Positions 44,387 through 56,232 of a DNA stretch of 64,000 nucleotides are shown here, piece after piece. The first letter of the stretch is position 1; every line of letters starts with the position of its first letter. A model generated the notes under the pieces. The model was not told the DNA's origin. It saw nothing but the letters and a program-made list of their open reading frames with translations, and made no database searches. Position numbers and translations under genes: made by a program. Source of the DNA: Vanessa cardui (taxonomy: Eukaryota > Arthropoda > Insecta > Lepidoptera > Nymphalidae); the NCBI RefSeq assembly GCF_905220365.1, contig NC_061135.1, forward strand, positions 11,561,501 to 11,625,500. The letters run 5' to 3'.

Positions 44387-47300
44387 TTATGAAGAAGTAT
44401 TTGTTGAGCCCCAAACGATTTCTTCGATCCAATCTATAAAACTAGACACTCTCGTGTATACACCTGGTCTGTTTTTCTGTCCACACTTGTTCCCAAAGGA
44501 TGTTATGCCCACTGTCCAGTACATTTTACCTTCAGTCTTCACAGGTATCTTCACTTGAACTGGTCCACCGGAGTCTCCCTATAAGAAGATCCTTATTTAT
44601 ATTATAAGAAATTATATAATATTTTAATAGAGTCGAGATGGCCCAGTGGTTAGAATGCGTGCATCTTAACCGATGATTGCGGGTTCAAACCCAGGCAAGC
44701 ACCGCCGATTCATGTGCTTAATTTGTCTTTATAATTCATCTCGTGCTCGGCGGTGAAGGAAAACATCGTGAGGAAACCTGCATGTGTCTAATTTCATTGA
44801 AATTCTGCCACATGTGCATTCCACCAACCCGCATTGGAACAGCGTGGTGGAATATGTACCAAACCCTCTCCTTAATGGGAGAGGAGGCCATTAGCCTAGC
44901 AGTGGGAAATTTACAGGCTGTTACTTTACTTTACTTTATATAATATTTAACAAACGGCGTGTTCTTTATATTTGTTCTAAAATTCCTTGTTATTCTATGT
45001 TTATAAGTTTCTTAAGTGTACTGAAAAGTTTTCTAGATATTTGACTGATACTCGTATCTATCCAACGAGACATCACGGCTCCATTAAAGTATATTGTAGT
45101 GAAGAATTCGGTAACTACAAACGAATTTATTCCTTACAATAAAATAGAAAATAAACAAATGCGATTCTTGATATAAAGTCGAAGATTTTGGGTTAATCAA
45201 TGAATGTGCTAAATCTTCGAGCACCACTGAATTTTCATACGTTTAATCTGTTTTTAGAATTTATAGAGGCTCGGTGGTGAAAGCACTCGTCGTGATGGAC
45301 TTTCACCTTATCCATAACGTATGATTGAAGTAGCATGGTAAAATCACTTTCTACTATCTAAACTTCTCTTTAAAATGCTTCAAAGACATCTAAACCCAGC
45401 AACAGATATTTAAAGGCTGTTAATTTACTCTACTTGTTTAAAGTATGTGAAAGAATTGATATTTGGTTCAATTACCTGACAGGTATCAATGCCCCCTGAT
45501 AAGTTTCCTGCACACAACTGATGATCTCGGAACCCGCCCCAGTGCCTGTTTCGGAACTTTTGGAGAATTATATCACATAGCGGCGAATCGATGAAATCAA
45601 CGACTGCGGCTTGCAGATGGCTTGATAGTCTTCCTGCATAAATGAATTAACCGTTTCAACTAAAATTAAAAGATATAAGGTATACAAATAAAATTAGGCA
45701 ATCAGAATACAAATCATCGGATGGTTAAAGTTATGACGTTAATCAAAATATTTTTACCATGTTCAGTATATCCCCAACCACTCAGAATCCCTTTAGTATC
45801 AAGGTCACTTATATCGTTATCTGCCCAAAGGCAAGCTGGTTGTACATTGCTCATAAGTTTAACTTCTGTTTCTAGTTCAATGAGGGCAACATCGTAATAC
45901 TTCTTAGGCGCTCTATATCTTGGATGGACGATAAATCTTTTGATCTTTACATCTACAGGGTCGCCGTTTATATTAAACTAAAAAATATGAATAAAAAACA
46001 TTTATACAGTTCTTCATATTTCAGAATGTAACGTGATGTCTTAAACCATTTTTAATTAAATAATTTGGTGTCGAGATGGCCTCTACTGGAACTCGTAGTT
46101 TTTAACAAAAATACAGCAGTTGATATTTTGTATAATAATGTTCATTTGCTTGATTTGAGACAGGTGAGACAATTTCTATTCAGCAAGTTGAATTATACTG
46201 GTAGATATCTACTTAAATTAAATAAGCCTAATACGTTTGTTTTTTCTTTGGAATTATTACATCCAAGGCTATATATGCTATATATTTAAATTTCACAGTA
46301 AAAAGGTTTTACGTTCCATTTTTTTTAAATCAATTGATTGTGCCAGCGAAAGCGTTATACTTATTTTGAAAACTAACTTACTTCATCATCGCTGATATCC
46401 TCTACGCCCAGTCTAACAATCTCTGGTTCACTGCTAACGATATCAGTAGATCTCCTTAGCGACAGTTTAGAACAATGAGCGGCAGTCAATAAGTACATTC
46501 TACTGATAAGTGTACTTCCACATTTAAAAATCCATTGCACTTCTGGATTCTTAGCCCTCCATCCAATGGCTCCCTAAAAGATTTGTAATAATATTTTTGT
46601 AGATATAATCCTTGTAAACAAATAATGATATTCTATACCCAACCCCCATTGGAACAGCGTGGTGGAATATATTCCAAACCTTCTCCTTAAAGGGAGAGGA
46701 GGCCTTTAGCCCAGCAGTGGGAATTTACAGGCTGTTGTTGTTGTTGTTGTATACCCAAACAGAAATTTTTACTATTATTGTTTCGGTTTGCTTGGAGGGT
46801 GAGCCAGTGTAATTAAGAAGAAAAATCATAATTTCCATAGTTGGTAGCGTATTGGGTAATATTTCTTCCATGTCCCATGTATAGGGGTTTAATAAATACG
46901 AAGCGATATAATAATGATTATTAATGGTCTGGTAGGCTTACCATGTGGGGAAATTCTCCAGGCGTGGCTGGTCGACCGCCAAATATAACAGGAGAATTAA
47001 TCAAAAATAAAATTTCGGGAACGACACCCTTTTTAATCTGGGATATAAGGTAAATTCTGCCTGAAAATACACAACAATATTACTAATTAGACGTTATTCG
47101 AATAAGTAAATACAAATATAAATTAATGACTACGAATTATAACTACAAGGCTTGGTGGTATGTCCAATTAAATCGCTTGTCAAAACCAATATTAGTAATA
47201 ATTCCAATTATTATTTATCTGTGTAGGAAACGCACACAAAGATACATACATGTGTCCAGACATAATACCTTTTGTTTAGAGTAACTACTGAGTTTCTTGC

Positions 47301-49337
47301 CGGTTCTTCTCGGTAGAATCTACTTTCCTAACCGGTGGTAGCTTCACTTAATTGTAAAATGACGATTCAAAAGTGCTTATAAAAGCCTACTTGAATATTG
47401 AATAATTGAATATTGTTTATTTTGATTTTGATTTTTTACGAGGTGTTTATAAAAAAATATCGATGTTATTATATTTACATATTTGTGTCCATTCCGTTTC
47501 ATTTTCTCTGCTCTCCATTTCCCATATATATTCGAAGCATTCTGAAACAACAATAATGTTGTATAATAATTACACAAAACATTTTTTAAATATAATCACT
47601 TACAATGCTAGCAACTATTAAGGAAACACATTGATAAACCTCATACAGAATTACGTCGGATATACAATAAAACAAAACGAAATTAATTTCGTCAGAAATT
47701 CATCGATATAGAAAATATTTTTTTGCAGTTTATTTTATGGAGTTAAATTCATAATGGATGTATAGGATAATTTTATTGAAATTTGTTTAATGTAATTTAT
47801 ACTTGTAATTAAATAGGATGATGATAATGATGCTGATGATGCTGATGATTATGATCATTAAACTGATGATGACGGTGGTGATCATTAAAGAGAAGATGAT
47901 GTTGATAATAATAATAATATGAAGGCGATATCAAAGTCAAAGTAAAAAATATAGAAGTATTACGATTGATTATAGTAAATATATCTACATATGATCGGTT
48001 TGGAAATAAACACCTGTGAAGAACTGACGAAAGAAAATTAGCAGGGATGTTTAATTTTTTAAATGTCATTTTGACAGTCATTATTTACGATCATCTCATT
48101 CCCAAGGTGTGCAATAAACTGAGAAGTACTTAGTTTTGTAATATCCTATAGAACACAAACACTCTTTTAAGATTATTTTAAATTTTACAATTGATTATGA
48201 TTATAACAACAGTAACGATGACAATGATGATGGTGACAATGATAATGATAATGTTATATTTAAAGAAAAACTTAAACACCCACTTTGTTCATTAATTCGA
48301 CGTCCAGGTGCGGTGAAATTTGGTTTGACTGGTTGATAAGGTTCACACGGCTTATTACCATATTTATCAAAGTCAAATTCTATCGTGTCATTGCTCTGTA
48401 AATAAAAGAGTACATCATTAATATTATATAAAAGTTGAATAGATTATAATTTTTTTTTAATTCCTTCTTTTATTACTCTGTCATAGTCTGATAGTAAATA
48501 GTATTAAAATATTTATTCATACATTTTATCGGTTACGATAATTAATTCAAAGGTTATCAAGTTTTTAATTTAAATGAGGAAGTCTTTAATGTTTATTTTG
48601 ATGCGTTATTATTGTAGGTTAGCTCCAAGTTAAAACAACATTTTAGTTTAGTTTTTGTAAAATATTGAAACAAAGTGAAATTCGTTTTTGGTTTAGAATG
48701 CAAAACTTACCCTTATTGCTTCCATTAGAAACTTTTCTAATTCGTCTGTAGAAGTTTGAGCTTGAGACGCTGAAATGCGAAATAGAAGTTTGCAATTAAG
48801 TAAATTATTTGATAAGCAAGAATTTTAAATTAAAATTTTATTTTCGTTTCAAATTTGTGTGGAAATGTGTTAAATAAATACAAATATTTAATAAAACGTC
48901 TAATTTAATGTTGAAAAATTCTTCTAGGAAATTTTCTAGTCGGAAGATTTTTTCTTATTAAAACAATTTACGTTATTAAAAGCAAGCAAAATTAATATAT
49001 ACGTTTACATATATAAAGGTAAGTATTTAAATTTCTCTACGTAATATTTTATTGCACATATAAAAAATAATTTAATATTTACAAACAAATTTTTTTAGTA
49101 GATAATATTGTTTGTTTTAAATAAATGACATAACATAATCTATGTGATAAATAAAAAGTTTTAATTTATTTGCAGTATTTTATAGAATTGTTTATATCAA
49201 AATTATACACGAGATAAAACACTGGTCCTTATTTTTAAGTTTTAAATATTTATCATTAATTCCTTTGCTTTATTTATGAAATAGAAAAAAAAATACATAC
49301 CAACAAAAAACGTCAAAATTATAACAACAGAATACAT
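44387..49337 (-). CDS. Snake-like S1A serine protease, paralog 2
   Basis: Nine exons on the minus strand: 49337-49301, 48769-48711, 48395-48284, 47541-47479, 47060-46942, 46573-46382, 45977-45758, 45633-45476 and 44578-44387. They join to 383 codons. Exon order, the 63-bp fourth exon and intron phases mirror protease gene 1, so the two arose by tandem duplication. A signal peptide (MYSVVIILTFFVAS) and a propeptide with APGRRINEQKCFEY lead to the protease domain near residue 116 (IFGGRPATPGEFPHM). The triad is His163 (LTAAHC), Asp223 (YYDVALIEL) and Ser323 (QGDSGGP). Asp317 predicts trypsin-like specificity. As in paralog 1 there is no six-Cys clip domain, and the residue before IFGG is Val. 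The propeptide exon 5 is 45 bp longer than in paralog 1. Likely a secreted haemolymph enzyme; the exact pathway is unknown. Confidence 0.92.
44614..44950 (+). mobile_element. tRNA-derived SINE, family 1, in last intron of protease gene 2
   Basis: Full copy from GAGTCGAGATGGCCCAGTGG to TTTACAGGCTGTTAC, with a (TTTAC)n tail. The flanks share an approximate repeat TATATAATATTTAA (44614-44627 with one extra T; 44937-44950). It occupies the same intron as the SINE in protease gene 1, but the tail and flanks differ, so these look like independent insertions. Confidence 0.88.
46641..46750 (+). mobile_element. SINE family 1, 5'-truncated
   Basis: Only the last 110 bp are present, from CCCATTGGAACAGCGTGGTGG through GGAGAGGAGGCC to GGCTG(TTG)n. 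Typical 5' truncation in an intron of protease gene 2. Confidence 0.85.
47277..47430 (+). repeat. Dispersed repeat family R4
   Basis: Closely matches the 17754 copy (GAGTAACTACTGAGTTTCTTG, CGGTAGAATCTACTTTCC, AAGCCTACTTGAATA) and ends in a TTTTGATTTTGATT tail. It lies in an intron of protease gene 2, just before the 63-bp exon. Confidence 0.78.
47816..47920. repeat. Imperfect (GAT)n microsatellite
   Basis: GATGAT-rich tract in an intron of protease gene 2. A second, shorter GAT/AAT tract lies at 48192-48252. The His-rich minus-strand open frame over it is an artefact of the repeat. Confidence 0.8.
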
Positions 49338-49800
49338 TTTTGTTCATTCAATAATCACATTTAGAATAACAAACGTGAAGCACGAAACAACTACAACACA
49401 AAAACAACACCAGTATTAAGGATAAATGAATACAATGTTATTTGGTGGACAATTCTACTGTTTTATACAGGTTCCGATTCTGTTGCGATTCGACTACGAC
49501 TGCATCTCTTTTAGTAGAATAAAACGACTAAACTTTAAGGATTTACGTTTAGATTCAATTGCGATAAAGAGACAATCTGTTAGTAGAATTGCCTCGAATG
49601 ACGTTACGAATCTAGCACCAACCAATTACTGAGGTATCACAACCGTAAACGGCCTCTACATACCGGTTTGTAGACGTATCATTTAGCGATATTTATTAAA
49701 CTTATTATGTTGTAATTAATGCTATAATTAAAAACTTACGATTCACTAAAATATAAATTTCCACACATCTTTTGTTAACGTCCCTATAAACATAGGGACA
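49338..49800. promoter_or_regulatory. Upstream region of protease gene 2
   Basis: AT-rich DNA between the protease 2 start codon and the LINE. It should contain the promoter, but I see no convincing TATA or immune-response element. The 68-codon plus-strand frame at 49426 has no family features. Confidence 0.35.
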
Positions 49801-51105
49801 TTTTTTTTTTTTTTTATGGCATAGGTGGCAAACGAGCAGGAGGCTCACCTGATGGAAAGTGACTACCACCGCCCATGGACATCTGCAACACCAGGAGGCT
49901 TGCAGGTGCGTTGCCGGCCTTTGAAAAAGGAGTAGGCTCTTTTCTTGAAGGTTCCCATGTCGTATCGGTTCGGAAAAACCGCCGGCGAAAGCTGGTTCCA
50001 CAAAGTGGTTGTGCGAGGCAGAAAATGTCGAAGAAATCGCGCTGTTGTGGATTTTCGGACATCAAGATGGTGCGGGTGAAACTTAGAATTTTGACGAGAT
50101 GTCCGAAGGTGAAATTCAGCAGCCGGGATTAATCCGAACAATTCCTCGGAACATTCCCCGTGAAAAATTCGGTAGAAGATGCAGAGTGATCCGACATCTC
50201 TACGCAAAGCCAAAGGATCAAGGAGATCGGAAAGAGCTTGATCGTCGATAACTCGAGCCGCTCTACGTTGGATGCGGTCAAATGGAAGGAGCTGGTACTG
50301 GGGAGCACCCGCCCAGAGGTGAGAGCAGTACTCCATGTGAGGCCGAATTTGCGCCTTGTAAAGTTTAAGGCGATGGGCCGACGTGAAATACTGTCTCGCC
50401 TTGCTGAGCACGCCCAGCTTTTTTGAAGCCAATTTGGCTTTGCCTTCCAATTGACCGCGGAACTGAACGAGGCTCGACATATCAACGCCAAGTATTCCGA
50501 TACTACCTGTAGCGGCTATCGGAATGTTCTCAAATCGTGGAGATACGACAAATGGTGTTTTTTTAGCGGTTAACGCGCAAACTTGCGTCTTTTTGGGGTT
50601 GAAATGGACTAGATTTAGCCGGCCCCAATTCGAGACTTCGTTTAATGAAGACTCGATTTCAGACACAAGTTTGTTCCGGTTCTCTTCGACGTTTTCCCGA
50701 GAAATATTAGCGCGGCCGGTGTATAAGGTGTCAACGGTACTGTCGTCTGCATAGCAATGAATGTTCCCGATTTGCAACAAATCATTGATATGCAGAAGAA
50801 ACAGAGTGGGTGATAGAACGCAGCCTTGTGGAACACCAGCATTGACGAATTTTAAGTCAGAGCATGCACCGTCGACAACGACCTTGATGCTCCGATCTGC
50901 CAAAAAGCTGGTAATCCAATTGCATAATTTCCCGGGAAGCCCATAGGAAGGAAGCTTCGAAAGAAGCGCTTTGTGCCATACACGATCGAAGGCCTTCGCA
51001 ATGTCCAAGCTGGCTGCTAATGCCTCCCCCTTGCTCTCAACTGCTTCAGCCCACCTGTGAGTAAGGTACACTAGAAGATCACCGGCTGAGCGACCGCAAC
51101 CATCA
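49801..51105 (-). mobile_element. 5'-truncated Jockey/CR1-like LINE with reverse transcriptase
   Basis: The minus-strand frame ends at 49863 and encodes about 414 residues of a non-LTR reverse transcriptase. Visible motifs are DIAKAFDRVWH, GVPQGCVLSPTLFLLHINDL, the catalytic CYADDS and FNPKKTQV, followed by a C-terminal thumb/tail region (RIQRRAARVI, FFKGRQRTCKPPG). A short 3' UTR and a poly(A) run (poly-T on the plus strand, 49801-49817) follow. The retrotransposon-like sequence begins abruptly at GCGRSAGDLL (about 51105), so the endonuclease and ORF1 are absent. The frame itself is open, which suggests a fairly recent insertion. Clade assignment is by motif memory only. Confidence 0.88.
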
Positions 51106-51452
51106 AGTTTTGGGGGGGAGGGGGATTGGGCCTCCGGAACTCTCACTTACCGGACGAAACGCGGTAGCATAGCTACCACTTTACGCCGATTTTAAGTGAG
51201 AGAGTGGTACTTCCCCGGGCGTGCCGGCCCATTCGGCTGTAACCCGAAGGTATACAGCGTGGCACTACCACTATATATAGACATAGCTTATGTCTTCATT
51301 CGAAAGGATGGTTTTTGTATATAATACATGGACAATATGTTAAAGAAACGCTGATAATTTTAGAAGATTCAAATATGATGACGTAAACAAATTCTGTAGT
51401 ATATTTAGTAATCAGCAATGCACCCATGCGAAGCCGGGCCGGGTCGCTAGTC
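51106..51452 (+). mobile_element. Possible Helitron-like 3' end
   Basis: This segment differs from the LINE and ends AAGCCGGGCCGGGTCGCTAG followed by T. It has a GC-rich, hairpin-capable block directly before CTAG, as at Helitron 3' ends, with insertion before T. The left boundary is unclear (G-run near 51112-51121). No Rep/helicase coding. Confidence 0.4.
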
Positions 51453-51514
51453 TGAATTTAAAAATAATTTACACAGGTGCCTTTTAACTAGCCTAGATCC
51501 CCCAGACAACTTCA

Positions 51515-51812
51515 CTTGGTGGTAGGGCTTTGTGCAAGCCCGTCTGGGTAGGTACCACCCACTCATCAGTTATTCTACCGCCAAATAACAGTACTCAGTA
51601 TTGTTGTGTTCCAGTCTGAAGGGTGAGTGAGCCAGTGTAACTACAGGCACAAGGGACATAACACCTTAGTTCCCAAAGTTGGTGGCACATGACGATGTAA
51701 GGAATAGTTCATATTTCTTACAGCGTAATTGTCTATGGGAGATGGTGACCACTTACCATCAGGTGGCTCGTATGCTCGTCCGCCAACCAATACAACAAAA
51801 AAAAAAAACAAT
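51515..51812 (+). repeat. Dispersed repeat family R3, full copy
   Basis: Reads CTTGGTGGTAGGGCTTTGTG, TCTGGGTAGGTACCACCC, ACAGGCACAAGGGACATAA and ends CGTCCGCCAACCAATAC plus poly-A. It is the reverse counterpart of 17926-18240. The poly-A end suggests retroposition. Confidence 0.8.
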
Positions 51813-53250
51813 AAGACTTAGTGGGTAACGTTGGTCAGTCATACCTTCTTCCTTCATGAGTGAGGAATGCGTAAGAGTGTTTTTCCAGCGACAAAAAAAT
51901 CTTTTATGGTCGGCCTGGTAGCTGCATAATAATTAATTTCGATATTCACACACATAAATGTCAATTTTCCTTGTAAGGATTGATTATGATGTTTATGGAA
52001 CAAAGCACGAAGTTACAATACAGTAACTGATTAAAAAGAACAATTAAATCAATTCAGCCAATATAAGAGCAGCTAGAAGTCACAGTACTATTTTTATTTA
52101 TTTATGATGTCTTTTTTATACATATTCATCAAATTAGGTTAAGTTTATAAAATTTATTTACCGCCTTGTATATGCTGTATTAGAAATTGTCCTAGTCTTG
52201 AGTGGTAAATTTAGTTAATTAATTTTATTCACACATAACGTTTATGTGCTGGTCATACCTTGTTTATCTTTATAGTTTTAGGAATAAAATATATGTATAC
52301 ATTAACCGAATTATTTATGTTTTGTTTTATGTAATAATCTTATATTATTTACTTTGAATTGTACCAAACACAAATAATGGTTTCCCGGTAGTCAAAGAAA
52401 ACGGTGCAAAGACACATAAAAATCAATCAAAAAAGTCAGTTAAAAATTTGAAGTTTAGTGCTTAATTGCTGACGTCTGTGCCTCGTTCAAATAATATTCA
52501 TTTATTGTATGGATTTTTGGTGCGTTTTCCTGTACTCGTAATATATAAATTTGTGTTTATTTTCTTCTAATTGAATATGTATTTACGTCAAGTATATGAA
52601 ATTCCACATTCCAAAAAATAATTGGATATGTTCCCATTGATATAAGAATTAAAAAAAAAAGAAATACTTGCCTTAATCGACTGCTATGTATAAACTTTAT
52701 TTTTAAGTCTCTGAAAAAATCCCTACTTTAATGTTACGTATGGTGTCTTCCATTATTCACGTGATGTTTTAGAAGTTTTTTGACTCATATCTTCCTGCAA
52801 TGATACGTGTACGCTTTAAGACAATATAAAAATTACGTGTAATGTTTGTTACAAAGTAAACTCACAAGTAAATTCTATGCAAGTGAGTACTTAAAATGAT
52901 CTTGTGATATTTAATGTTTTTTTCCGAACAGGGGTTTAAGTGTTCTGACTGACTTGAAACTTGAAAGGCCCTTTCAAGTCTCACGACGACGGACGATCGT
53001 TATCGTGAAAATGATAATAATTAGGAATATATAAATGATATGATATTTTAACTTTGAGTTAAAAAACAATCAATTATATTCTGTTATATTATCTTCTGTT
53101 CAATGTCTAAACTCAACTGTTAATTCCAACATAATTCATTTGTTTCATGAATGAGGAAAATGAATAGTATAAGCAACAGTATATTTTTATTTAGGATTTA
53201 TTGGTCTGTCTTATGATTTAAAAAAAATTACGAGTACTGTTAATCTATTA
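51813..53250. other. AT-rich DNA without recognised features
   Basis: No exon, RNA gene or transposon was recognised on either strand. Confidence 0.5.
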
Positions 53251-53269
53251 AGGACAGGACAAGGCACGA

Positions 53270-53921
53270 GGAACATTTGAGGAAGATCGTTATTTGGAGC
53301 GATTACAATGTAGATTTCGGATTTTCCAAGCGACCACATTTCCCAGGTAGTTGTCGTTCGTTCCGATCTGATGACTTCCAATGTACTTCTCAGGGGTTAA
53401 TACTTTTGGATTCGACAGCACTATAATGACAAATTTATTGGTTGAATTTAATTTTCCTTGGCCTATATGATTGAACTTTAGTGAATGAGGAGTCTCGAGG
53501 TTACCCTTGCTACCCGGACTGTTCCCCCGGTAGCCTCGGCTACCGCGTCATCTATTTCTGACCCAAGTTCAGGGTCCTTGGACCCTGTGGTAGATTGAAC
53601 TTTAGGTATTACTATGTCATTATCAACTTTGTACATTAGCATGTACATATAAAAATAGCTTAACCAAAAAGTTAATCTTAGGTTCATTCGAGTAATGAGT
53701 GGTAGCGGTTTCTTCAAAAATGTCTCGAAATGTCAAATTTTAAAGCTGTAATTGTCTTGTTTTGAAAAGGTATCACTATTGATATGAATCAATGTGTATA
53801 TGAGGTCTCGTTCAGGGATTTCTAGGAGATTATCCCTCGCATAATGGATGACGTAAAACGAACTGTTTGTACAACCGAATAACATTCGATGGCGATCAAA
53901 TAAATTGGTCCACGTTGCCAT
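53270..53921 (-). pseudogene. Decayed unidentified coding segment
   Basis: Two minus-strand frames (53921-53733 and 53717-53478) lie in the same phase with a single stop between them. After a one-base shift the reading continues for about 65 more residues (53467-53270). The conceptual pieces look protein-like (YVIHYARDNLLEIPERDL, VQSTTGSKDPELGSEIDDAV, KFVIIVLSNPKVLTPEKY, NDNYLGNVVAWKIRN). I do not recognise the family. One stop plus one frameshift suggests a young pseudogene or a transposon-borne gene. A short intron could mimic this. Confidence 0.35.
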
Positions 53922-55220
53922 TACGTAATCACGTTTTGATTCATACGAACTGCGCCAAACATTCTGATACTAGTGATTTTATTGACTGAAAATAGGATTT
54001 AAGGGCGTTCGGCTAAATCAATTTTATCCCAATCACTTTAGATTAGTGTTAAAGCAGTTAAATTAGGATTTCGTATTGAAAAAATTATAAGTATATAGCA
54101 ATTATTGTCCTACACAAGTCGTTAGCCCCACCGACTTGCGCAACGCAATGCAACAGGTAGCGAATCCCGAAAACCAAAATGGATTGTCAATGTAAAAATA
54201 GATACTTAAAATACTATCGAGTTTTTAATAAAATTGGATTTGATTGGATTGGAATATAGGGGCATTATTGAGCCCTATAATGTTTAGGTGTTTACGAGAC
54301 AAGACAGTAATTACAGTAAAAACCAAATTAGTTCAGCTTGTTTTATTAATACCTACATACTTGTATTTTACCGCATCTTCATAAGTGATCCAAATCCGAT
54401 TTTAGCAGAATTTATTTCTATAAGTTTTTATTTGTTACTCTATTGACTTTCAGCATAAGTCTTTCTGACTTTGGAAAGACTTTATGATCTTCGAGAGAGT
54501 CATTATAAAACTCTAAAATTATTAGCGTTTCTCTACTGTTTTGCGCATGTACTACATATATATAAAAATCTTTCTCTCGATTCCCTCTATTTATTAAAAA
54601 AAACCGCACCAAAATCCGTTGTATAATTTAAAAGATCTAAGCATACACAGAGATAGACAGACAGCGGTGAGTCACTTTGTTTTATACGACGTAATGAAGT
54701 AAAACTTACAAACACGTTAAGACAATATATTAACCGCTTAGCTTGGTAAGTATTTCCATTCTCATAATCGTAGCCACGAATTCTGTCATTATAACATCCT
54801 AAACACAAACATGAATATACGAAAAAACATTTATTTTTCATTTATGTAAGTAATGGTTTTCAAATACATTTCTTGCTATAATAATGACGGAGTCCATTTC
54901 AACATGTAGTAATAGTGCAGTAATTCTCTAATATTTATTTTAAAATGATATCAGAATTTTGTATACAGATATATACTAACAGCAATGGCTTAAGAGCTTA
55001 GGCAATATTATAATATTTATTGCTCTGGCGATAATACTTTAAAAGTATATTATTTTTTTCCCTTAGAAAGGAAATCTGACGTGGCCGGAGAGGGGCGAGA
55101 CGCAGAATTACTTGACAGAATTATCTCTTACTTCGGCTCCTCCCCAATTTGCCGCTTACAGACAGCAGGGCAGTCAAACCAAGAACATGACATATTATTC
55201 ATATGTATACATGTTCCTTA
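53922..55220. other. AT-rich DNA without recognised features
   Basis: No gene or named repeat. The small minus-strand frames at 54418-54841 have no family features. Confidence 0.45.
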
Positions 55221-55482
55221 TGGACCGAGATGGTCCAGTGGTTAGAACGCGTGCATATGTTTAAATTGTGTTTAGAAATCATCTCGTGCTCGGTGGTGAA
55301 GGAAAATATCGCGAGGAAACCAGCATGTGTCAAATTTCAAAATCTTCCACATGCATATTCCGACAACCCAAATTTGAACAGCGTGGTGGATGTTTCGAAA
55401 CTTCTTCTTAAAAGGGAGAGGAGGCCTTAATCCAGCAGTAGAAAAGTTACAGGCTGCAAAAACAACAGCCTGTAAATTGTTG
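55221..55482 (+). mobile_element. SINE family 1, degenerate with fold-back tail
   Basis: The head GACCGAGATGGTCCAGTGG lacks the B-box region, and the body is diverged. The end reads TTACAGGCTGCAAAAACAACAGCCTGTAA, so the normal 3' end is followed at once by an inverted copy of itself. Confidence 0.75.
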
Positions 55483-55964
55483 TTAATGTTCTTTTCATAT
55501 TGTTCTTCTGGTATAATTTTTGGAGCGAGCAAAAAGCTCGCAATTATTTTTTATTCGAATCTCTATGAATTTATGTATTTATAAAGGACCAGGAAAACCG
55601 TCTTTATTATAAAGGTGGTTGTGGTTCTTGTTGATAATGCATTCGAATTAAAATACGTCATAAATTTAAGAACCACATCCTACATTTAGCTTCCTACATC
55701 ATCGCTCAAGAAACTAACATTTCACCCAAAGCAATAGTTTCAAGTTATCGCGCGCACCGCTTTGACAGCAGTTTCCGTTTATTCAGCCCCATTAGGCAAG
55801 TAACACGATAGAATTTATAATTTATATCTATTTGCTATATGTATGGTAATTTGATGTATGTCTGTTAAACTTGTGTGATTTTTATGGGGCATATCTTTCA
55901 CAAATTGTCCCAAGACTCTTATATCTACAACTTTTAAATAACAAAATCAGTGAACTTTTTATTT

Positions 55965-56232
55965 ACTTGGTGGTAGTAGTGGTGGCTTTGTGCAAGCCCG
56001 TCTGGGTAGGTACCACCCACTTGTCAGTTATTCAATCCAAATAACAGTACTCAGTATTGTTGTGTTCCGGTTTCAAGGGTGAGTGAGCCAGTGTAACTAC
56101 AGGCACAAGGGACATAATATGTAAGGAATAGTTAATATTTTTTACAACGTCATTGCCTATGGGTGATGGTGACCACTTACCATCAGGTGGCCCATATGGT
56201 CGTCCGCCAACCTGTAAGATAAAAAAAAAAAA
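55965..56232 (+). repeat. Dispersed repeat family R3
   Basis: TTTGTGCAAGCCCGTCTGG through CAGGCACAAGGGACATAA to ATCAGGTGGCCCATATGG and CGTCCGCCAACCTG, then poly-A. It has an internal deletion relative to 51515-51812. Confidence 0.78.

Noticed and set aside
44632..44705. tRNA gene (GAGTCGAGATGGCCC...)
   Set aside because: The identical unit heads many family 1 SINE copies with body and tail, so it is not a functional tRNA gene.
47809..48081. His-rich minus-strand protein
   Set aside because: Produced by the (GAT)n microsatellite; no other support.
47816..48252. CRISPR-like array or spaced repeats
   Set aside because: Simple trinucleotide repeat without unique spacers, in a eukaryotic intron.
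49875..50946. Plus-strand open frames over the LINE
   Set aside because: Antisense shadows of the reverse transcriptase frame.
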